Below the pieces are notes generated by a model, which made no database searches, was not told the origin of the DNA, and saw nothing but the letters and a program-made list of their open reading frames with translations. Positions 56,331 through 63,653 of a stretch of DNA of 64,000 nt are shown piece after piece. Source of the DNA: Tangfeifania diversioriginum (GTDB lineage Bacteria; Bacteroidota; Bacteroidia; Bacteroidales; Prolixibacteraceae). The position numbers and the translations under genes are program-made. The stretch spans positions 83,078 through 147,077 of the forward strand of contig CAMCBW010000005.1 in assembly GCA_945873105.1 (NCBI GenBank), in the 5' to 3' direction. Within the stretch, counting starts at the first letter, position 1. Each line of letters starts with the position of its first letter.

Positions 56331-56544
56331 AACCAAAGTATTTCGATTGGGAAACAGCCGTTGTTTGGAGATCCCCGGGGAGCTCACGGAGTTGTTAACC
56401 GGTTCAAAATTAAATATTGTTAACATTTGATTTGGCAAAATCCTGCCTTCAACCTGTAGCCGTCAACCAATGCAGGAAATCCGGAGATCAAAGCCGTTCG
56501 CCCTTCGCAACGCGTCGTTGGGCCGGAGATGCGGGCAATTGAAA

Positions 56545-56995
56545 GAAATAAACCGCGAATTACGAGGATTTAAAACAATTTCAACAGTTGTAAACCCCAC
56601 CCAACCACGAATTACACAAATGACACGAATAAACCCCATTCAACCACGAATTACACCCATGACACGAATGAACCCCGGCCATCCACAGATTAAACCAATT
56701 AAAAAAGAAGAGCACAGATGAACCCCTCCCCCTACCACGAATTACACCAATGACACGAATGAGCCCAGGCCATCCACAGATTAAACCAATTAAAAAAGAA
56801 GAGCACAGATGAACCCCTCCCCCTACCACGAATTACACAAATTACACGAATTGAAAGAAAAATCACTTTCCCGTTTCAATGCTTCTCTCCGTCATTTCAG
56901 TCTCTCCGTCATTTCAGTCTCTCCGTCATTCTTCCGTCCTTTCTCCGTTTCCCCGTTTCAATTCTCCTTGTCTCCCCGTTTCTCCGTTTCTTTTT
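56545..56995 (+). repeat. Dispersed repeats: ACGAATTACAC array, then TCTCCGTCATTTC array
   Basis: Between 56545 and 56860 the sequence is mostly variants of CCACGAATTACACAAATGAC and CCACAGATTAAACCAATTAA. A 71-bp block occurs twice without change (56677-56747 and 56768-56838; period 91 bp). From 56877 to 56995 follow copies of TCTCCGTCATTTCAG and CTCCGTTTCCCCGTTTC. It lies between the LytS-type kinase and the beta-propeller kinase genes and holds no gene. Confidence 0.88.
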
Positions 56996-57075
56996 TCTTT
57001 GTAACTTTACAAATGCCCTTGTAACAGATTGATTGTATGAACGTCTTTCTGACTATATACCCCCAGGTTTCAGGA

Positions 57076-60000
57076 ATGAAAAAGGTCATTGGTACCATAG
57101 CTTTCAGTCTCATGCTGCTTTGCAGCGGCTATTCGCAGCAGTATGTTTTCACCAATTATTCGATCAATACCGGACTCTCCCAGAGTGTGGTCAACTGCAT
57201 GTTCCAGGATTCGAGGGGGTTTATCTGGATCGGTACCCAGAATGGGCTCAACCGCTTCAATGGCGAGACTTTTGATACCTTCATTTACAGTCCGGCCGAT
57301 TCAGGATCGATCTCCAACAACTGGATTTATGCCATCACCGAAGACCGGGAGGGCAATTTGTGGATCGGTACCAAGGGAGGTTTGAACCGTTACCTGACCG
57401 CCCAGAACAGGTTCGAGCGGAGGAACTACCGGATCGATTTTCCGCACGATGTTACCCGGTATTGTTACGACCTCCGCTGCCTTGGAAACGGGACTATCCT
57501 GATCAACACCCCTCCGGTTCTTACGATATACGATCCTAAAGCGGATCATTTCTCCCATTTTGAAAGTAACCTGGAGTATGATGGTGCGGTGAGGGATGTC
57601 AAAATCCCGGTGTTGGAGGATGCTGACGGAAAAATATGGATGGGTTCCTCCAGGGGATTGGCCGGCTTCTTCCCCCGCTCCAATGGGTTCAGCTATTACA
57701 CTTTTGTGCGAAAGGAGGGAACGCCGGTCAGCGATGTGAATGTATCGGCCTTGTACCGCGACAGGAAAGGGGTGCTGTGGGTGGGAACCTATTCCGGACT
57801 CTTCCGCTACAATCCCGCCAACGGACGTATAGAGGAGGCGCAGTTTATGGACGAGCAGAAGAGGTTATTCACCCTGGAGAACAGCTGCATCCGGTCGGTC
57901 ATCGAAGACAAGAGTGGTAACCTGATCGTTGGCACCGAGGGCAAGGGGCTCTACGTGCTTGCTCCTTTTGGACAATCCCAGGTGACCGTGGAGAATTATA
58001 CCTCCGAGAACAGCGAAATCGGTCACAACATCGTTCAGTCGCTGATCATCGACCGGTCCGAAAACCTATGGATCGGCACCCTGCAGGGGATCAGCAAGAC
58101 CGACCTGAAGAAGAAAAAATTTAACCTCTACCGCAGAAGCAACTCCCCCAATTCGCTGAACCTACTGGGGAATGTCATTGCCTCCCTCTACAAGGAGCCG
58201 GATGGCACCCTCTGGGTCGGAAACTGGGGGCAGGGGTTGAACCGGGTGAACCGGAAGCTCAACACCGTCGAACATTTTTCAACCCGGCAGACTGGCAACC
58301 AAAAGATTTCGAACGACTTTGTCCATGCCATCTTCCAGGACAGCGACCAGCGAATCTGGATCGGCACCCGCAACGGGATCCTGATCTACGACAAGCCCCT
58401 GAATAAATTTGTACCCTGGCGTGAGTACTTCAAGAACCCGGGACTGCCCAACCTCGACCAGGTGCGGATCTACATGATCATCCAGGACCGGGCTTCCAAC
58501 TACTGGATCGGTACCCAGAACGGGCTCTACAGGATCAACCTGAAAAATTCGGAGGTGGAGCTATTCCGGAAGGAGCTGGAGGAGCCTCACCGGTTGGGGG
58601 CCAACCTGGTCTATTACCTGCTGGAGGATAGTGACGGACTGATCTGGATCGCCACGATCGGCGGACTGGATGTCTACCATCCGGCTACGAAAAAAATCGG
58701 CCATTACCGGAAAGGGGCCAATGGGCTGAGCGATGATTTTGTCATCACGCTGTGTGAGGACAACGACAAGCGGATCTGGATCGGAACCGATACCTATGTG
58801 AATGTTTTCGACAAGCGGGATTCCACCTTTACCTATTATTCGCAGAAGGAGGGGCTGCCCAACAACAGGATCTTTGAGATCGCGAAGGATATGAACAACG
58901 ACCTGTGGATTGCCACGGGGAGGGGGCTCTGCAAGTTCAACCCCAAACAGAACCGCTTTCAGACCTTTACGCTCGAGGATGGTTTGCAGAGCCTGGAGTT
59001 CAACCTGAGGGCCGCCTGTGCCTGCGACGACGGTGAGATGCTGCTGGGCGGCATGAATGGTTTCAACGCATTTTATCCCGATTCCATCTCCAGGAATCCC
59101 TACATCCCGAAGCTCGTATTTACCGCCTTTTACAAGACCCGCGGCAACAGCAGGGAGTACGTCAACCTGGAAACATCCGGGGAGGTGGTGGTGAAACACC
59201 AGGTCAACACCTTTACGGTGGAGTTTGCTGCGCTGGAGTTCACCAACCCGCAAAAAAACAGCTATGCCTACCAGATGGAGGGCATTTCGGACGAATGGGT
59301 CAACATCGGAAACCGGAAATTTGTCCCCTTCTCGGCCCTTCCGGCCGGGGAGTACACCTTCCGGGTACGGGGTTCGAACAACGACGGGGTATGGAACAAC
59401 GAGGCGATCGGTCTGCGGATCGTCGTGCTTCCACCCTGGTGGAAGAGCATTTATGCCTATCTGGTCTACCTGGCGTTGACCATTTTCGCGGTTGTTTTGT
59501 ACATCAAACTGCGGGAGAAGAACCTCAAGCATGCCAAGAGCATACTGGAAAAGAAGGTGTTGGAAAGGACCCTTCAAATAGAGGAACAATCGGGGATTAT
59601 CATCTCCCAGAACCAGGAGCTGAAGGAGCTGAACGGAGCCAAGGACAAGTTCTTCTCCATCATTGGCCACGACCTGGGCAACCAGTTCAACATCATCGTG
59701 GGCTTTTCGGAGCTGCTGATCTCCAATTTCAGGAAGCTGGAAACCGAGAAGGTAGCCTACCACCTGACCAACATTTACAACTCCTCGCGGCTGGCCCATG
59801 AGCTGCTGGAGAACCTGCTCACCTGGGCGAAACTGCAGACCCGGTCGATTCAATACCAGCCGGTGGCCTTCGATCTGCATGCCGGCATCCACGAAGCGAT
59901 CGAACTGCTGGAGGGGGCGGCCACCAAAAAGAATATCCGGATCAGGGTGGTTGCGAAGGAGGAGATCAGGGTCTGTGCGGATGTCAACATGTTTTCGACG

Positions 60001-60327
60001 GTGGTGCGCAACCTGGTAGCCAATGCCATCAAGTTCACCCACGAGCGGGGGCAGGTCATCCTCAGTCTGGAGAAGAGGGAAGGATTCTGCGAAGTGGCCA
60101 TCCAGGACAATGGGGTGGGCATTTCGGAAGATAACCTCCGGAAGATCTTCCGGATCGACAGCAACCACACCACGCTTGGAACGAATGGCGAAAAGGGCAC
60201 CGGTCTCGGGTTGATCCTCAGCCGGGAGTTTATCGAAAAACACAACGGGAAAATATGGGTGGAGAGTGCGGTGGGGAAGGGGAGCAGGTTTGTATTTACC
60301 TTGCCTACTACGGATTACACCAATTAA
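57076..60327 (+). CDS. Two-component beta-propeller sensor histidine kinase without fused regulator
   Basis: About 1083 residues from ATG 57076 (signal peptide ending LLCSGYSQQ). Residues about 25-700 are two seven-bladed propellers of reg_prop repeats, each with the DxxGxLWIGT-type motif (for example GFIWIGTQNGLNRF and GNLWIGTKGGLNRY). A Y_Y_Y domain (about 705-790), one membrane helix (about 800-820), a HisKA domain with IIGHDLGNQFNIIVGF and an HATPase domain (NAIKFTHERG, DNGVGI, GTGLGL) follow. Unlike hybrid (HTCS) members it has no receiver or AraC domain, so it must signal to a separate regulator. The last residues and stop codon derive from a dispersed repeat. Confidence 0.92.
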   Translation: MKKVIGTIAFSLMLLCSGYSQQYVFTNYSINTGLSQSVVNCMFQDSRGFIWIGTQNGLNRFNGETFDTFIYSPADSGSISNNWIYAITEDREGNLWIGTKGGLNRYLTAQNRFERRNYRIDFPHDVTRYCYDLRCLGNGTILINTPPVLTIYDPKADHFSHFESNLEYDGAVRDVKIPVLEDADGKIWMGSSRGLAGFFPRSNGFSYYTFVRKEGTPVSDVNVSALYRDRKGVLWVGTYSGLFRYNPANGRIEEAQFMDEQKRLFTLENSCIRSVIEDKSGNLIVGTEGKGLYVLAPFGQSQVTVENYTSENSEIGHNIVQSLIIDRSENLWIGTLQGISKTDLKKKKFNLYRRSNSPNSLNLLGNVIASLYKEPDGTLWVGNWGQGLNRVNRKLNTVEHFSTRQTGNQKISNDFVHAIFQDSDQRIWIGTRNGILIYDKPLNKFVPWREYFKNPGLPNLDQVRIYMIIQDRASNYWIGTQNGLYRINLKNSEVELFRKELEEPHRLGANLVYYLLEDSDGLIWIATIGGLDVYHPATKKIGHYRKGANGLSDDFVITLCEDNDKRIWIGTDTYVNVFDKRDSTFTYYSQKEGLPNNRIFEIAKDMNNDLWIATGRGLCKFNPKQNRFQTFTLEDGLQSLEFNLRAACACDDGEMLLGGMNGFNAFYPDSISRNPYIPKLVFTAFYKTRGNSREYVNLETSGEVVVKHQVNTFTVEFAALEFTNPQKNSYAYQMEGISDEWVNIGNRKFVPFSALPAGEYTFRVRGSNNDGVWNNEAIGLRIVVLPPWWKSIYAYLVYLALTIFAVVLYIKLREKNLKHAKSILEKKVLERTLQIEEQSGIIISQNQELKELNGAKDKFFSIIGHDLGNQFNIIVGFSELLISNFRKLETEKVAYHLTNIYNSSRLAHELLENLLTWAKLQTRSIQYQPVAFDLHAGIHEAIELLEGAATKKNIRIRVVAKEEIRVCADVNMFSTVVRNLVANAIKFTHERGQVILSLEKREGFCEVAIQDNGVGISEDNLRKIFRIDSNHTTLGTNGEKGTGLGLILSREFIEKHNGKIWVESAVGKGSRFVFTLPTTDYTN

Positions 60328-60480
60328 AAACGAATTACACGAATGAATCCCGGCCCTACCACGAATTCCACGAATTAAAAGAAAAAAATACTGTTTAATT
60401 TCTCCCATCTCTGGGGTTCCGGTCTCTCCGTCATTTCAGTCTCTCCGTCATTCTTCCGTTCTTTCTCCGTTTCCCTGATT
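60305..60480 (+). repeat. Dispersed repeats: ACGAATTACAC type, then TCTCCGTCATT type
   Basis: CGGATTACACCAATTAAAAA and CGAATTACACGAATGAATCC, then ACCACGAATTCCACGAATTA (to about 60385), followed by TCTCCGTCATTTCAGTCTC and CTTTCTCCGTTTCC (60422-60475). The first unit supplies the stop codon of the upstream kinase. It leads into the dinD region. Confidence 0.85.
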
Positions 60481-60570
60481 CAATTTCCCGGCGATTCGCT
60501 TTTTTGAATGAAAAGCCTTAACTTTATATAAAAGGAATCTGGATCAACATACATTTTTAACAGGTATGCA

Positions 60571-61419
60571 ATGAAAACGGAGGAGATCAAGCATTTATTA
60601 GAAGAATTTGAATCAGCGGTTTCTGAAATTGAGGGAGTTGAATGCTGGAGTGCCAGAGAATTGCAACAGCTGCTGGGCTATTCAAAGTGGGAAAATTTTG
60701 AGAAAGTTATCTTAAAGGCAAAAGATGCCTGCATCCATGCAGGGGAAATTGTGGCGTACCAATTTCCTGACGTCAGGAAATTGGTTTTGATTGGATCCGA
60801 CACTGAAAGAAGTATTGAAGATATTGCACTTACAAGGTATGCCTGTTATCTGGTTGCTCAAAACGGGGATAGTCGAAAAGCTGAAATTGCCTTTGCACAG
60901 AACTATTTTGCCGTTCAAACGCGAAGGGCGGAAGTGATTGAAATGCGATTGCTGGATTACGAAAGAATCAAGGCCAGGGAGAAATTAAGTCACACGGAAA
61001 AACAGCTTTCGGGTATTTTATTTGAACGGGGTGTGGGCTAGATTGGTTTTGGTATCATTTGATCCAAAGGGGATCAGGCACTGTTCCGACTTTCGACATC
61101 TCAATTGAAGAAAAGGATGGGTATTCCAGATAAACGTCCTCTGGCCGATTTTCTCCCTACCATTAGCATAAAAGCCAAAGATTTGGCGGCAGAAATGACC
61201 GGACTAAATGTACAGACCAAAGATTTGACGGGTCAGCAACCAATAGAAGAGGAGCATGTTGACAACAACAGTGCTGTCAGAAAGATGTTAGCCGACCGGG
61301 GAATAATACCTGAAAGTCTTCCCCCTTCTGAGGATACCGACAAAGTAAAGCGACGATTGCTGGGTGAAGAGAAGAAGGTTCAAAAGGCGGCAAAAATACC
61401 ACCCAAAAATATTGTCTGA
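60571..61419 (+). pseudogene. dinD: DNA damage-inducible protein D (dinD), broken by two in-frame stops
   Basis: One continuous frame encodes a DinD-like protein, but TAG at 61039-61041 and TGA at 61060-61062 interrupt it. The first part (156 residues) has EGVECWSARELQQLLGYSKWENF and ALTRYACYLVAQNGDSRK; the frame then reads GFGII, stop, SKGDQALF and continues as KKRMGIPDKRPLADFLPTIS to the normal C-terminus at 61419. Each stop is one C-to-T change from a plausible sense codon (CAG, CGA). DinD is an SOS protein that in Escherichia coli acts on RecA filaments; it has a Bro-N-like N-terminus. Read-through cannot be excluded. Confidence 0.85.
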
Positions 61420-61479
61420 ATCAGAATTTACAGAATGATAGAATTAGCAGGATTTCATTTGTGGTAGGGACAGATTAAC

Positions 61480-61600
61480 CCCACCCTACCAGGGATTGCG
61501 CGAATTTAAAACGGATGAACACAGATGAAGCCCTTTCCCTACCACGGATTTAGCTTCGCTGATCTTCGATTCACAAATTACACGAATTAATAGAAAAACC
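61480..61600 (+). repeat. Degenerate ACGAATTACAC-type repeats
   Basis: Variants such as CTACCAGGGATTGCGCGAATT, CTACCACGGATT and ACAAATTACACGAATTAATAG, similar to the arrays upstream of mnmH and the propeller kinase. They lie between the dinD remnant and the palindromic element. No CTCCGT array follows here. Confidence 0.7.
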
Positions 61601-61625
61601 ATCTTATTGGGATCGAATCTTCGGA

Positions 61626-61836
61626 TTTGTAAACCTTATTTTCCCAGGCAACCTTAGTAGTAAGGTAAAGTTGATAAGAGGTAACCTTATTACCTTATTA
61701 CCTTATTAAAATGGACAGGCATTGCGTTAATTATCAGCTGAACCAAATTTGGCTTCCGGAATAAGGTAATAAGGTTGAGGTTCGTGGGAGACCGGTTTTT
61801 CTATTAAGGTTGTCTTGATAAATAAGGTTTTGGCAA
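61626..61836. mobile_element. MITE-like palindromic element, copy 2
   Basis: A 211-bp unit. The left end TTTGTAAACCTTATTTTCC with GGCAACCTTAGTAG (61626-61662) pairs with the right end (about 61801-61836). Nested inside are exact 17-bp arms AACCTTATTACCTTATT (61683-61699) and AATAAGGTAATAAGGTT (61760-61776). Copy 1 at 300-516 has the same ends. There is no gene inside; the interior is about 60 bp and differs between copies. Confidence 0.65.
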
Positions 61837-61850
61837 TGACCCATGACTTT

Positions 61851-61895
61851 CAATTTGTTGAGCTGTTCGGAATTTCCGAACAGCTCAACAAATTG
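61851..61895. repeat. Perfect 45-bp palindrome
   Basis: Two exact 22-bp arms (61851-61872 and 61874-61895) around a single T at 61873. Its central 21 bp (61863-61883) read CTGT, TCGG, AATTT, CCGA, ACAG. It lies just after the MITE-like copy and outside any recognised gene, although the sequence is open in more than one frame. No T run follows, so it is not a typical terminator. Confidence 0.95.
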
Positions 61896-61899
61896 TCCG

Positions 61900-61946
61900 C
61901 GGATCCCAGATCCGTTGTTAAGGGGTGCTGATTATAGATCAGCACC
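61900..61946. repeat. Two further inverted repeats after the 45-bp palindrome
   Basis: CGGATC-CCA-GATCCG at 61900-61914, then GGTGCTGAT-TATAG-ATCAGCACC at 61924-61946 (9-bp perfect arms). Together with the 45-bp palindrome this makes three consecutive palindromes in 96 bp of non-coding DNA. Confidence 0.85.
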
Positions 61947-62051
61947 GGCGCGAATAAATTAGCACAGGCGATAGCAAGAGAAAAATCCATTTGAGCAAGA
62001 GAAAAGTCATCTCACGCAACAGAAAAGTCGATTTGCGGTTGGGAAAGGTGA

Positions 62052-62390
62052 GAGGTTTCGAGCCGGGCACTGTCGACAATTTGTCGACAGTTGAAGCTCA
62101 AAGCACCAGATGGGAAAATGAGGGAAACAGACTTTGCAAATACCCAAAAATTGTTGAGGATCATTCAATCCATACCCTCCCCCAAGGCAGAGCCCTTCAA
62201 ACAATGGCTGGCCAGGGTAGGTTACGAGCGGATGAAGGAGATTGCCGATCCGGAGCTAAGCATAGAAAGAGCCCGTGAGAACTGGCAGAAGTTGGGGCAC
62301 AGTGAAAAGTGGATTCAACAGCGCATGACCGGTCAGGAAACCCGTAACAAGCTGACAGATTACTGGAAGGAGAGTGGTGTTGTGTGGTAA
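62052..62390 (+). pseudogene. Truncated Bro-N/antirepressor-like gene remnant
   Basis: The frame 62052-62390 encodes STICRQLKLKAPDGKMRETD, then IQSIPSPKAEPFKQWLARVG and WIQQRMTGQETRNKLTDYW. It matches the gene at 63654 almost residue for residue from STNCRQF onward. The first 55 or so residues are missing (an in-frame TGA is at 62049-62051). The protein stops after about 113 codons, shorter than I recall for the family, so both ends seem lost. An internal TTG (62091) could start a short product. The full-length proteins are phage-antirepressor-like and often near mobile DNA. Confidence 0.75.
62070..62090. repeat. Palindrome inside the Bro-N-like remnant
   Basis: CTGTCGACAA, a central T, and TTGTCGACAG form a perfect 21-bp palindrome (23 bp with the flanking A and T). 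It encodes LSTICRQ in the reading frame of the remnant. The same arms occur at the same place in the intact copy at 63828-63848. Confidence 0.95.
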
Positions 62391-62477
62391 AATTTTTCCA
62401 GATCTGCTGCTTCTTCCCCGCTGGTGCTTAAGTTGGATTGCTCACTAAGAATTATTAAATTTGAAAAAACAGACAGA

Positions 62478-62783
62478 ATGCCCAAGATTTTTGAATATTT
62501 AGGGATTTTGATTTTTTTCTACTCCAACGAGCATGAACCAATACATGTGCATGGAAAGTACGATGGTTTTGAAAGTAAAGCGGAGTTTTATATTGTTGAC
62601 GGCAAAATAGTAGAAATTAAAATAAAGGCAATTAAAGGATTACGCCCTTTGGTGGGAGTAAAGCTGAAGGATTTTGAAGATTTTCTTGAAAAGTATGCGG
62701 AGAACATAGTTCAAAAATGGATCGATTATTTTGTATACCATAAGGATGTCGAATTTGAAAAGATTAACACAAGAATCAAATGA
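62478..62783 (+). CDS. DUF4160 family protein
   Basis: A 101-residue protein from ATG 62478 (MPKIFEYLGILIFFYSNEH); the frame is open 18 codons further, but the family starts at MPKI. The signature EHEPIHVHGKYDGFESKAEF is typical of DUF4160. Its last codons overlap the DUF2442 gene by 4 bp (ATGA). DUF4160/DUF2442 pairs recur as small two-gene modules in accessory DNA and resemble toxin-antitoxin pairs in layout, but I know of no proof of activity. Confidence 0.85.
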   Translation: MPKIFEYLGILIFFYSNEHEPIHVHGKYDGFESKAEFYIVDGKIVEIKIKAIKGLRPLVGVKLKDFEDFLEKYAENIVQKWIDYFVYHKDVEFEKINTRIK

Positions 62784-63058
62784 GGATAGTTGAGGAATAC
62801 ACTGATTTAAATGCTGATTTGATTGAAATTGAATCAGCGCATTTCATTGGAGACTTTGCCATTCGGATCATTTTTAAGGATGGAATTAATCGGTTGGTCG
62901 ATTTTAAACCATTTTTAGCATCTTCCTTGCACCCCTCAATTAAGAAATACCTTGACGAAGAAAAATTCAAGGCATTCGACATTGTAGATGGCAACCTTAA
63001 CTGGAATGATTATGACATGATTTTTCCTCTTGAAGATTTGTATGCCGGAAGGGTGTAA
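62780..63058 (+). CDS. DUF2442 family protein
   Basis: A 92-residue protein with the usual layout of DUF2442: an N-terminal strand pair (FAIRIIFKDGINRLVDFKPF), a middle helical part with HPSIKKYLDEEKFKAFDI, and the C-terminal GNLNWNDYDMIFPLEDLY. It is translationally coupled to the DUF4160 gene. It is probably a partner or antitoxin-like protein; this is inferred from gene order only. Confidence 0.85.
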   Translation: MRIVEEYTDLNADLIEIESAHFIGDFAIRIIFKDGINRLVDFKPFLASSLHPSIKKYLDEEKFKAFDIVDGNLNWNDYDMIFPLEDLYAGRV

Positions 63059-63159
63059 CAGCATTGCCGGCATCGCTCCCAGATCCGGAAAAGTAATAGC
63101 TGGAGTTCCAGTCCCCCAGGCTTTCCTCCCCGTCTCAATGCGCCTATCTCCGGAGTTCC

Positions 63160-63215
63160 GCACATTTTCACATTTTCACATTTCCCAATTTTCACATTTT
63201 CACATTCGCCCCTTC
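63160..63215 (+). repeat. Short tandem repeat of CACATTTT units
   Basis: About five 8-bp units (CACATTTT) with one interruption by CCCAA. It resembles the TTTGAAATG and AAGTGCCTAAAGT arrays elsewhere in being a short-period repeat confined to gaps between genes. Confidence 0.8.
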
Positions 63216-63277
63216 CGTCCGATCCCATCCAATTTCTTTTTTGAATATGCTACCGCGGACGGTGAACTCCCGCCATT

Positions 63278-63345
63278 CATTTACCCGGGGTGTCGCTCCT
63301 TCGTCGCTTTACCCCGGGCTATAGATATATTTCCCCTCCGGGTAA
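63278..63345 (+). repeat. REP-like inverted repeat with ACCCGGGG/CCCCGGG arms
   Basis: TACCCGGGGT (about 63282) and TACCCCGGG (about 63310) pair around a GTCGCTCCTTCGTCGCTT loop, followed by CTATAGATAT and a further CCCCTCCGGG. I recall this kind of sequence as a dispersed repeat in Bacteroidota genomes. It is not part of a gene here. Confidence 0.65.
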
Positions 63346-63389
63346 GGATTTGAACCGGTTCATCATCGTGGTCAAAGAAGACCGGAGTT

Positions 63390-63515
63390 CCGCTCTCTCC
63401 GTCATTTCAGTCTCTCCGTCATTTTTCCGTCCTTTCTCCGTTTCCCCGTTTCATTTCTCCCATCTCCGGCGTTCCACTCACTCCGTCATTTTCCGTCTCT
63501 CCGTCATTCTTCCAT
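63390..63515 (+). repeat. TCTCCGTCATT-type repeat array
   Basis: Six or more copies of CTCCGTCATT, CTTTCTCCGTTTCCCCG and similar units. It continues the pattern seen upstream of the propeller kinase and dinD. The rest of the 595-bp gap (63059-63653) holds the REP-like and CACATTTT repeats and a promoter motif, and no gene. Confidence 0.85.
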
Positions 63516-63597
63516 CATTTATATTCTTCCACTAATTTCTGCATCCGTTATCCATTCGAACATTCGTCAACAATTCTTTTTTCAGCCTGAAATGCCT

Positions 63598-63605
63598 TAA
63601 CTTTG
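63598..63605 (+). promoter_or_regulatory. Candidate -7 promoter motif for the Bro-N-like gene
   Basis: TAACTTTG, an exact TAnnTTTG, lies 49 bp before ATG 63654. The sequence around it (GCCTTAACTTT) also occurs upstream of the dinD remnant at 60516-60525. The -33 element is not clear. Confidence 0.5.
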
Positions 63606-63653
63606 TTTGTGTAGTAGGGTAATGTTTCAGTCTGAAATCAAGCGCAATGAATC

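Noticed and set aside
56877..56995. TCTCCGTCATT arrays as a coding low-complexity protein
   Set aside because: Open frames here are short, differ between copies, and have no start or neighbour context; they behave as dispersed repeats.
58561..60408. 615-codon open frame on the minus strand opposite the propeller kinase
   Set aside because: It lies wholly antisense to a protein with clear reg_prop, HisKA and HATPase motifs. Its own translation has no recognisable domain and is a by-product of high G+C codon use.
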